Source: Owenia fusiformis
Lineage: Eukaryota > Annelida > Polychaeta > Sabellida > Oweniidae
Direction of reading: 5' to 3'
Length of the DNA stretch: 64,000 nt
NCBI GenBank assembly: GCA_903813345.2
Contig: CAIIXF020000008.1
Location: forward strand, 12,239,278 to 12,303,277
Shown here: piece by piece, positions 25,501 to 37,500 of the stretch
Numbering within the stretch: position 1 is the stretch's first letter
Layout of the letters: every line of letters starts with the position of its first letter
The notes under the pieces: generated by a model
Seen by the model: only the letters and a program-made list of their open reading frames with translations
Told to the model about the DNA's origin: nothing
Database searches by the model: none
Program-made: the position numbers and the translations under genes

Positions 25501-28500
25501 CTAATTTTCCATATTTACATGTACTTATTTGTTCATGAAATTCTAAAGAGCCTCGGAAGGTCTGGTGAAAAAGTTTGAGATGTTGCATCGCTAAGCTAGA
25601 TTATACAGATCAAAAATCATTTTAGTAAATGATAGAATATTGCCTCGATTGCTAATATGCAATTGTATTGTGTAAAAGCTCTACAAAAAGTTTGACATGC
25701 TTTAAAAAAGCTCATTCATTTGCAACTTGCAAGATTAGGAAAGAAGAACCTGAGATGACATTGTTCATCACGATAGATAAAAAAGAAAAGATGAAATCAG
25801 CGAAGATATTCTCAAGATTTTTACATGGGGGGTTTTCAATCAATAGACCCCTGGTTGGGAAAGGATCGTCACACGCTGTAGGTCAACTTCTCTCTCCAAA
25901 AAAAGAAAAGATGATATGAGAGTGGGAGGGATGCACAATATATACAATAGAAGATCAATCTAAGTCTGTTACACTTAACATCAAGGCTTGCTAAATGAAG
26001 AGAGAAGTTGACCTACAGCGTGTGACGATCCTTTCCCAACCAGGGGTCTATTGATTGAAAACCCCCCATGTAAAAATCTCGAGAATATCTTCGCTGATTT
26101 CATCAAAATATTGATGCACAGAGAATGAGATATGCAGATTCCACCTGTTAGCATCCTGCTTTTGATGTTTATACATAACATACTATAAAATGAAAATGTC
26201 TGCATTTGTTACTTCTTATCAAAAAGAGCTAATAAAATCCTAGATGTTACTGTGATTTTTTTGTGGGGAGGTGGCATTGGCATTTATATTTCATGATAAC
26301 GAGTTAAGATTGACTTAGTGCAGAATGGAGAATTAATCTATATTAAGTGAATAGATATTGATTAATGCAATAGAATCACAAAATAAACAGTTATGTGCGA
26401 TAAGACAATAGAACATGAAGCCCTGGATCTACTTTCAAATGTTCATTAGGATAATGTACACGCCATAATTCCCATCCAGCAAGAGACCTCGATTAACCAC
26501 AGGGTTCCTATTGCACTGACATCATTGACTGTCTGGTTCACTTGTGACGACAGAAGTAACTTGACTTCAGACTGACGTGGTGAATTGACATCATTATTGG
26601 TTGTATGACATCAAATCTGCAGTTCAAAGATGCCAGGTCTTTGGTTATATCAAATATATAGAAGATATCCTATGATTAGTGACTGTTCTGTTTTTATCCC
26701 CCAAATAACAAGGGACATGGGCCTTCCAATATATCTATTCAATTGGCCTTGTATCGGAGGTTATGCCATTTCCTATACCTTTCCAGTATGAATCCCTTGT
26801 TTAGCCAAAACATTTTAATGTTAAAAACCACTTTTTGAAATTTTGAAATTTCACATATCTCACTTTGATAACATTGAGTAAGACTACAATATAAGCCAAA
26901 GTGGTTTAAACTTTATATGGGGACTTTAAATGAATACAGGATACAGTTTGGGGGTATAGTAGTGTGATAACCCCCTCAAACAGATTTCACTTGGTTCCAG
27001 AATAAAGTGAACATTAAATAGAGAGATTCGTGGATCACATATATACATAATAGCTATTAAAGCTGTAATGTGTAATGCATTATAAGAAAACAAGGCATGC
27101 GGCAATACCATGTTACATTTTATACATTTCTTTTACAAAACAAATGATAGAAACAAACCATGCAATACTCTCACATAATCAGACAGTGATGTCTTTTTTT
27201 AGAAAAAGCTTTGATGTCAAGTGATCTTTTAAGTAAATGAGAGAGTTTAGATGCCCTTGGAATATTTACTGTTTTGCAGAGTCGCAGCTATTTCATGCAG
27301 CCAGACTTCAGTTGTATTTTGTGCATATACAGGGTGATCCAGAAGTAACGTCAAAGACATTGTAATTTCAAAAGTATTCATCAGATCTTCATGAAATTTG
27401 GAATACATGTACCCACAACATTTCTGAGTTACCATCTCAAAGATTGGAATTCAATCATTTCATTGGTTGAAATTATGGTTGCTATAGTAACCCGATATCG
27501 CGTAACCCGGGGCAAATTGAAGAGAAACCATAACGTTTTTGTGAATTTCTCTAATTTAAAAAGTCAGTAACATTTGAAAATGTTCATTGTTTGTTTTCTA
27601 TGATTTTTATATTTGTTGCCATGGTAACAAATATGTAATAGTTGTGATGTCACAATAGGCATTCATAAAAAGCTTTCAATTTCTTTGAATTGCTTCCATC
27701 ATCCATGACAAATACTAACATGACCAAGGACACTAACCCACCCAATTCAAGATGGCGCCAAGTCAGAGTAAAATAGAGCAAAGAACAAACATTAAGTTCT
27801 GTGTAAAGTTGGGGAAAGGTGTAAAAGAGACTATAAGACAGATAAAGAAGGCATATGGTAAAGCTGCCATTGCTGAGAGAAACATTTACAGGTGGTTTAA
27901 CAAGTATTCCAGTGGATATGATGAAGTGGTAGACAAGCAGCGAGGAGGCAGGCCAGTGTCGTCATTCGATGATCAAACCATCAAAGCAATTGAAGCTGAT
28001 GTTATGGACAATAGGCAAATTTCTATCAGAGAATTGGCTGAAAAACACGATCTGAGCTATGGGACTGTGCAACGGATACTGACAAAGAACTGTCTGTTAA
28101 AGAAGGTGTCTGCTAAATGGGTGCCGCATGACTTGACACAGGAGCAGAAAGACCGGCGTGTTAAGGCTTCAAGGGACTTTCTTGCAAAATATCGGAGAGA
28201 TGGAGATGACTTTCTTAACAAGATCATTACGAGTGACGAATCATTGCTATCATTCTACATCCCAGAGACCACGCAACAAAGTTCATCGTGGAAACATGAC
28301 AACTCCCCAACACCAACCAAGCCTAAAATAGTACCAGGAATTCCACAAAAGAAACAAATGGTTGTGACATTCTTTGACATTAGAGGAATGGTGTTAACCC
28401 ATTTTGTTCCCATTGGCCAGAGAATTAATGCCATTTACATTGCAAAGGTAAGATATCATTTGTTCTAATAATACATCATACTGTGAATTTTATTTTTAAA

Positions 28501-31500
28501 TTAAAGTATTTAAATGTTGTTCACTGTCAATATAATTATAACTCCATGGCCATGATTCAAATCCAAATCCAATCAATGAAACAACTGGTTTAACAACCAT
28601 TAAACATTTGTTTTTCAGGTTCTGAAGCGTGATCTTCAACGTTCCCTGAGGAAAAAGCGTCCTGGACATCTGCAGCAGTTTATCTTGCATTGGGACAATG
28701 CCCCTACGCACACTGCAATCCTGACCAGCAACACAGTCCAAACACTTGGATTTCAACAACTTGAACATGCCCCTTATTCACCTGATCTTGCCCCCAGTGA
28801 CTTTTATTTGTATGGGGAACTAAAAAGAAACCTTAGTGGAAATAATTTTCAATCCTGTGAGGAATTGAAAAATGCCATAGTACTAGCCCTACAAGGAATG
28901 AGTTCTAATGGATTTAATTCTGTGTTCAAGGAATGGGTATCCAGACATGAGAAATGTGTTGCAAATGGTGGCAATTATGTAGAATGAACTATTATTAGTA
29001 ACTGTGCAATAGTATGATTTATATTGTTGTGAAATAAAATGTTGAGGATATAACAATTTCAGATCTTGTTGATATTTTGAGATTACGCATTACACGTTAA
29101 GTAATTTGCCCCGGGTTACGCGATATCGGGTTACTATAGCAACCATAATTTCAACCAATGAAATGATTGAATTCCAATCTTTGAGATGGTAACTCAGAAA
29201 TGTTGTGGGTACATGTATACCAAATTTCATGAAGATCTGATGAATACTTTTGAAATTACAACATCTTTGACGTTACTTCTGGATCACCCTGTAATTGTTG
29301 TACAGTAAAACTGTTTAAGTGAAACACCTCTATTGTAAACCTCTCTTGAGGTCAACTGGCAAAATTGTATACTGATAATGTAAACCTTGAAAGTACTGTT
29401 GACTGAGACCTGAGGTAATGTATAGTTTTAACATTGAAACAATTGGAAAATTCCTCAAAAGAACAGGCATTTTTGGTTAACAACTCGAGACCTCTGTTTA
29501 TGCTTTTCTTATCTGATCTCTTTTAATACATTTTTTCAAAATATAAATATGTCTGGCAATTTATTTAGACGGAGGGTAAAGTGGACATACGTTTTGTTGG
29601 ATTATAATTTACCAAGTCCTCTCGAGGCTAAGACTAAAAAGTTTTTATCATGATGATTTTTATGTCACCACCACCACAAATTGCAGGTGGTGACATTTTG
29701 CATGTTATGCCTTGTCTTTAAAAATCATGATTTTATATGAGTCCCCGATGTTGAAAAATAATCCAGGATCATTTCTCTTCGGTTAACCAAGTCTTTAACT
29801 CATCATTTATACAATATCGTGTTTCATCCTCATTGTGAGCCAAATCACCTAAGTAGAAAATTAGATTGTAAGTGGCTATAATCCTATACTGCTGCCTGAG
29901 AGCTGCATGGTTTTTCATAAAGATAATATTACCCCAATCTTGTCATTATGGGATGATACCCTGGATGAACTACATAATGTATTAGGCTAGCTCAGGTACT
30001 AGATCTTTTGTTTCATATATTTGCAGCAAACTGTAAAAACTTTGAAGTTAAACACATCTGTTTGTGGAACATTTTGCATGTGGAACAGTAGAACAGTGTG
30101 TGTAGTTTTCCTGTAGTTTTTTTCTGTAGTTCTGGGTATTCAAGGGTTTAAGTCTTTCATTGTATTCTAAGTGAATATTAAAAACGCCTTTTGTTTAGTT
30201 GTGATAGTATAAACCCTGTACTAAGATGTCTAATAATTGACGAGGATGCGTCTACATGTATACCCTGCGTGCAGAGTCTAGTTAAACTACAAGACGAAAC
30301 TCTCTTTTAAGAAGTGAAGTCAAACGAATGCAAAGGGTACTACATGTACTGGTTGTTTTGCGTAATAGTATTTATTTCCCATGTTTATTCTTGAATAATT
30401 TAGCGACTTGAAGAGCAGAATTGGCCATGAACAAAATAGTATAATCCTAACAAATGAAGATAGAGGGACACACCACAATTTGTAACCAGAAAATAAAAAC
30501 TATTATTTTAATGGATTTGGTAAACATCACAACTCTAAAATGTGTGACCATACCACCCACACTATAATTATACTTTCCAGGAATCAGTCTATTCTCTCCT
30601 AGAAATGGCAATGTGAAATAGATGCTAATTAAATTGCTCCCTATTGTTCTATTATGTACTATCAGCTGTCAAGGTAACATCCAACTTGTCTATATTGCTT
30701 AAAGGTGCAGACCAAAAGCATATATCAGGTCTTTTTCCTGGAACAGGGAGTTTTTTATGTCACTACCAAGAAGTAGGTCTTTTATGGAATTTTGGATGAC
30801 ACTTCTGGCCCCATGTTTGCATTTGATGTTGACCAAAAAATGTACAAAAAGAACATACATACAGTTTTAGTTTGTTGTTGTTATTGGAAGCAGTTGAAGG
30901 GGATCCAGGGCCCCATGTACATGTATGTTACAGTTTTAATATCATTTTGTAATAATTGATAGGCTTCAGTTAGATTTTGACAGCGATGTACAGTTCTATT
31001 CTAACAGCACTGTTTTGAACATTATTGTAGTACAGTATTGTTTTTAAATAATAAAATAATGTTAATTATGCGTTTATATAGATCAATTGTTTAATTAGAT
31101 TAATAACCCATATATAATGTAAACATAAACTCTATTAATAAAATACCAAGAACTATTTATGGGTAGTCTGTGCAAACAATCCAATAATTAATACATATGT
31201 CGGTTAAAAAAATCTAATTCCTGGAATTGCTCTATGGTAATATTGATTGATTATTGTCAGCTGTTTTAACCTAATTGTATTATCCATATAATAAAAGCCA
31301 TTGATTTCTGATTGATCAATGATCATTCAAAGCACTTTTGTTTTAGAAATATTATATAGGTAATTACGTTCCTGTATGTGATAAGTTATGTCACCCCCAC
31401 TTGTGGTGACATATTGTTATGATCTCCAATTTTTTTGTGGACAGTGTTTGGCAGTTGGTGTTCAGCGTCTGGTGGTTGGTGTTTTCATTCAGTGTCTGTA

Positions 31501-34500
31501 ATAAATGGTAGGTGGTGACATTTTGCATGTTAACGCCTTAAAATTTGTTTCCATCTGTTATGGGAATTGCTATGTTTTGATAAATTTAAAATGTTTGGAT
31601 TACAAATTCTTTTATCTGATTATATACCAGTGATCTTAAAAGTATTAGAGTGACTGCTGAAAATGTCAAGCTACTCCTGAAAACCTGTTTGCAAACTGTC
31701 AAAAGTATGAAATCCTGAGATATTCTGATCAAAACAAATAACATTATGATTTGCATCCTGTTGGGGGAAAATATGCATACATCAAGATTTTTGAGAATTT
31801 GGACATCTTATTTAGTTCATGTTATGGATGGTCAAACCCATCTTTTTCCAAAAGAGGAATTTTATATGACTAACGAGGAACATGATGATAGAACAGTCTG
31901 GTTAAACCAATCTACACTAAAATTGCTCTTAAAGGGTGACGCATATCGTTTAGCAAATCGAACGCTTGTTTCTGGTGTTGCTCACCATTTAGTATAAAAG
32001 GCTCGATCCCGGAATAATACTCAAGGGTTCAAAGGCTTTAGGTCGTTGTGTCAATACCTCTAACTTTTATATAACATTGGTACAGTATAGATCGTCACAC
32101 ATTTATAAAAGGGAGATTTTCATTTTATACGGGAAGCTTATCGGAACCCTTTAAAGGAGTGATAGTGCACCTAATTATTTCGTCGTACATATACTTTCAG
32201 GTGATGAGGGCGAACTGGCTGACAGCTCAGATTTTCCACGTGTCCTGTTCCTAATGCACAAATGGTTTATGACATCAGAGGACCTGGCCCAGCAGTATAT
32301 CAATCTATATCCTTTCAAAAATTATACAAAATGAAAAATGGTTTGTCTTTGTAGTTCGCATCAAGACTCTAGAACTCCCCCTCCCCTTTTCTTTTCCCCT
32401 TTGTTGAGGTGATGTATGAGTATGTTTAGAAGGCATTACAAAAGCTTCGTGCAGATAAGACAAGCTGATTTGATAATGGAATAAATCTTGCCTTGAGAAA
32501 AAATCCTCAGTAATTTCACTGGTCTGATCACAGGCTGCCCTTTTATCCAAAGAATTGGTTGTTTTATGAATGGCATTCAGAGTCTGTGTCGGTGTCTTTG
32601 TAACCACTTATGGATGATAAGGTTTTGTCATATACATGTAAGTGAATCCAAAAGTTCTTTCAAAATCATGCAGTTTCTAACCATTCTGAGCACTTTTCAC
32701 ATGATTTTGGGCATTTTTGGGGCCAAAGTTGTCAAAATTGAGCCCCCCTGGAATTTTTCAAAAAGTGAACTTCCTTTGGCAAATCCTGGCTACGGGCCTG
32801 TTGATTGTTAATAGTCTGAATCACTACCTAAATTTAGAGATCACCAAAAGATCACTTGGAAAGAAGGTTACAATGTGACCCATATTTGTTATTAATTTTT
32901 ATACATGTGGGTTGGACAGGATTTGAATCTAAAATTGATTAAGTAAATTGATACACGTTATTTTTACCACTGCATAGAATTATCTCTAGTTTTCAATGTC
33001 GTCAAAGCTTTGGATTGACGTATATCAAGCATATGGTTTGTATCGTGTATTTGTTAATATATTGCAAAACCTCCATCACTGACATTGGTAATGACGTTTG
33101 TAGTCATATATCAAGCCGCTCATACTATAGTGCATGAATGAATAACAGCCATATCTTAATATGTTATGTCGACATCATCATGTAGGTTACCTTTACTTTC
33201 TCAAAAGGAGTTTAGATTAATAATAAATAAACTGAGCATATGTGACACTAATAATTTTGAAACAAGATGTAAGATTGGTTTTTAACTCAGATTTATATGA
33301 AATTGGAAGAAACCAGAATAGTTCAGGTATGAAATTTATTGGAGGGGCTGAACTTGTTAAAGTACAATCTGCTCTTAAATAAGAATTATGGCAGCATGCT
33401 TGGAGAATCAATCTTTTCCTTCTTAAAGATAAATAGAATTGTCTGATTTGTTATGCTGTTGCATCACTTGGAATGTAAACTTGAATTGTTTTTCTTTCTT
33501 TCTTGCTTTTATCATCTGAGAAAAGAACAGAAAAGACACATTCTGTAAAGACACAAAAGACACATAAGATATACTGAGAAGTGTGTCAAGTGACTAGAGA
33601 GGAAATGAAGAAGCCGGAATATGCCTCACCATTAACAAAGAAGATTGGTTTTGGAATTACAATCAATGACAAGATACCCTTGAGCTAGACTTCACAAAAA
33701 ATCGAGACTTCTTGCCAGACTTGTGAAAATCTATAACATGTGTTTATATGTTATATTGAATGATGAAAGTGTCTCCCTAAAGGCACCTAATGGGTGGGGG
33801 GGTATTCATAGTCCATCATCAGAGGTTCTTAATTGTATTTGGGCATCTTACATCACAATAGACTCCTTTTCTTGTAACTTGGCTTTAAGGTTTCTCCTTC
33901 AGGATACACTGAGGTAGATGCCATGGCTACTTTATCCTTTTCTACTTTGCTTGAACCATTGATCATAATCAGACATGCTTTGCTTTTTAATTCCAATTGT
34001 TTTGATTAATATCAACATCTTGTGGCTTTTGTGGTTGACCACAACGCATAGTGCAATCACACAATCATATTGTTTTCATGATTTGAAGGTCAGATATGGG
34101 AATTGTTTTTCTATAGCAAACAATATAATGTAAAATCAATAGACTTTGAGAATTGCTTACACTGAGAATTTTTTTAAAGCAAAACTTTTTTGTTCAGTCT
34201 CCTTGTTGTCAACAGAATCTCATTGTATCCTTAAGGAGAAATTACTCAGCTGGTTAAACAGTTCATTGTTCATCTTTTGTGATAAGATTTATGCCTTAAA
34301 TATGGTAGAACTTCATGCCGGATACTGTTATAATTTCATACATTATAGGATTCAATAGTAAAATTCAAGAAAGAAACCCCAACCTTACTTTGTTGCATCC
34401 TTATTCTTTGAACCTGTGTCGTCATGTATAAGGGGAGGGACACATTCACATGTTTTACTACTCAAGAATTAAATCACAATTAAAATTAACCCAAAATATA

Positions 34501-37500
34501 AAAAAATGAATAACTTGATATATTTAATAGCAAGCATTAAGAATTATGATAATTAATGTTTTATTTTACCTAAGCTTAAAGCTAAGATCGCTTTGTAAAC
34601 TCATATTTCAAACTGGCGCAGACTGAGCTTCATTAAGAATTCATTGTAATTGCCCAAGTACATCTGAGGTGAATTATTGATCACTTTAAGTCATTTGTTA
34701 TACCTGGTAGACCTATATATTTTAGATATTGAATGTGTATAGGTCTGTGAATTTTATTTAAATTTTCACTTTTGAATAGGGATCGAGCATTTTGTTTTGT
34801 GTATCTACTGTCCCATATTCCTAAAAGTAGTAGCAATTTATGAGAGTATAGTGTAAATAAGGTTAATGCTCATTTTTATTTCAATCATATAAGATCATCT
34901 TTAATTCATCCAAAATACCTACTCCAGTGACATGACATATTTTAACCATGGACCTCTATCTCAGGGGATAGAGCTCCATGTTTTAACAGAATTAAGAAAA
35001 ATGGGGACAGGCTTCACCTTGACCGAGTTGTCAATGTCACTGAGCTAACCAATGTTTATTGAATTTGTTAAAGTACAGTCAATGATAAACATCATCAATG
35101 GTAGGTTATGGTGCCAATAACCCAAGATCAAGATGATGAGTTAAAGGCAACCAACAGGTGATCTTGATATCAGCTGTGTAGTTGTTGTATGCCAGCTGTA
35201 TAGTTGTTATATCAGCTGTTTTATATCATGATCTAACATTGGTTACACTCTCTATTAAATAGCAGAAACTGTTCAGAATTGTGAAAAAGTTTTTGATAAT
35301 ATTTATCAAATAGGCAAACGGGGATGAAATACATTAATTAATCTAAATTCAACTGAATAAGCTTTTTCAGCATTTATCGGCAATAATACAAAGAAAGGTC
35401 TGATGCCTACACAGTGATTAAAACACAAATATTTTGTTGCCTGGCCTAATCCATCAGACCATATTGATCTTTTGATCCTTTTCCCAAGGTTATTGGAATC
35501 TAGATGTTGTCATTATTTTAAAAGTGCATTTTCCTTCAAAGAAAACTGGCATTGCAATATAAGATCACAAAAAAATTGATCAAGAAATATTTTATCTGAA
35601 TAGGCCTTTATTTTAGTCTCCCTTTTTTATTTCAACTTTATCAGTATAACATGAATGGCCTTTTTTGTTCATAAACCTGTAGAGAAAATGTAAGAAACAC
35701 CATATATGGAAATGCCATATAAGGTATTATTATTCACATGCACGTCAGCTTTAGAAAATCTCAAGCAAAATTAATATTATCTTAAATATTAAAACCTGAT
35801 AACAGCAAAATTAACAATAATATTGAGTTCATGTTATCTTAAAGGTTTACTTACAGTTAAATAATATGTTTTTAAAATACATATTGGTCACCTACTAAAA
35901 TTTTAAGAATCTTAAACGTAGAATTTTTATTTTCGGTAATTTAGATTTATATCCAGCAAATGTGCATTTCAACTCTATTAGTGATGTAATATCAGTCCAT
36001 TCTGTAATTAATAGCATACACTATACTACAAAAATAAAAAAAATAAAAAATAAAAAATGTCAACAGCTCAGTTCAATTTTGTGCTACTTTGGTAAGGAAT
36101 ATAATTTTTATATTAAACGTTCTTACAAGAGACTAAGTTTAAAAAAAGATGGAATTAAAAGAATTGATAAATGCCCAGTAACCAAATAAAGAATGGGTAT
36201 CGATATGGCGAACTTTTTGAACACATGTTTCTCTTAAACCAGTCATCAAAACTTTCTGAAAACTTTACAAATTGTCAATGTAATGGCCATCTTTTGAATG
36301 GTAACAATATAATTTGAAATAGATATACATACTTTCATTTATATTGTTTTAAAAAACACATCAAACACTTGTTTTGTTCTTGATATCATGTTTCCAGAGT
36401 GAAATGAAACATCTCTCCGAACCTCATTGGAACAAAACGACATAAGCACAACATGTTTAGGTCTCTCAATATTGTAATTGTACAAAGGAAATTTTGGTTG
36501 ATTTTAAAAAAAGTATCTTGTTAATGAAATAAGAGGTTTTTCTTGATTTTTATCTATTTTCGGGGGATTTTGTTTTAATTTTTTGAATACTTTTTTAAGA
36601 TCAACCAAAAATTCCTTTGTATAACTTTAATATTGAGAGGTCTAAAAACATGTTGTATGTGCTATTTTGTTCCAACAAGGATCGGAAAGACATTTTATTT
36701 CATTCTCAAGAATTGGTAGAAAGGAGCAAAAACAATTGCACTAAAAAATAATTTTCGCATTAAATTGTCGTCAACATTACATAAAATACCATGCTTTTTT
36801 ACAGAATGTTTTCAATGATTGGTTTAAGAGAAAAACATTGTTGAATTCAATTCTCCATATCGATACCAATCCTTTGACCATCAACATATTTATACTGGCC
36901 CTATATTCGCTCTTATTCTGTATTAGACTGAGTGCTTCTTATGTGAAGTATCTCAAAGGATGCTTCTATCATTTCCTGCTATTAGACTGGAGATGATTAT
37001 TGCTGAAGTTGTATTTATATCAGTTTTATATCATTCATATGTATTAAGGTAGATCTGCTTGATAAGAATGTAATAATTACAGAAACTGCTAAGTGGAACA
37101 CCTTTGCAGTGGCGTAGCCAGGAAGGAAAAAGTGACGAGGCAAAAATATTTCATAACCAATCCCATTGTCACAACGCATAACGCATTATGATACTTCAAC
37201 CCAACGCATTGAGTAAGCTTAATATACAAATTCGGACCGAAAGAAGTCATCTTTTGAATAATTTATTTATAAAACAACTCTTCAGTTTTACAGAAAGGGG
37301 CAGATTTAGTAGAACAATATCAAACAGGCAAACTTTTCAGCAACAATTTGTTACAACGCTGAGCGACGGACGCCGAACATCGTCCACTTTTTTTAAGTAA
37401 GAGACAATAACAATACAGTGCGTCCCATAAAAACGCAACAAACAAATACATTGTAAATTCACAAAACCAGTGATGATTACATCAATTTGACTTAGTTAAC

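Larger units (their letters stand above)
27330..29291 (+). mobile_element. Complete mariner element with 189-bp inverted repeats
   Basis: The ends are CAGGGTGATCCAGAAGTAAC (27330) and its reverse complement (to 29291), flanked by TA on both sides (27328-27329, 29292-29293). The inverted repeats cover 27330-27518 and 29103-29291 and differ at only a few positions by eye, suggesting a young insertion. It encodes one spliced transposase in the same direction as RasGRP, inside RasGRP intron 2. The element is longer than a classic 1.3-kb mariner because of the extended repeats and an intron. Confidence 0.95.
25481..32200 (+). other. RasGRP intron 2 (6.7 kb)
   Basis: It contains an inverted-repeat element, the mariner element and two copies of the oriented repeat. 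A short open frame at 31746-31997 has plausible composition but no recognised family or splice context. Confidence 0.7.

Noticed and set aside
31746-31997. 83-residue open frame with plausible composition
   Set aside because: No family, no clear splice sites that join it in phase to RasGRP exons 2 and 3, which already join directly.
32295-32296. GT donor within RasGRP exon 3 as the real splice site
   Set aside because: It keeps frame but is a weak donor and drops conserved residues, whereas a perfect U12 donor lies 12 bases on with a matching branch site at the other end. Kept as the alternative.
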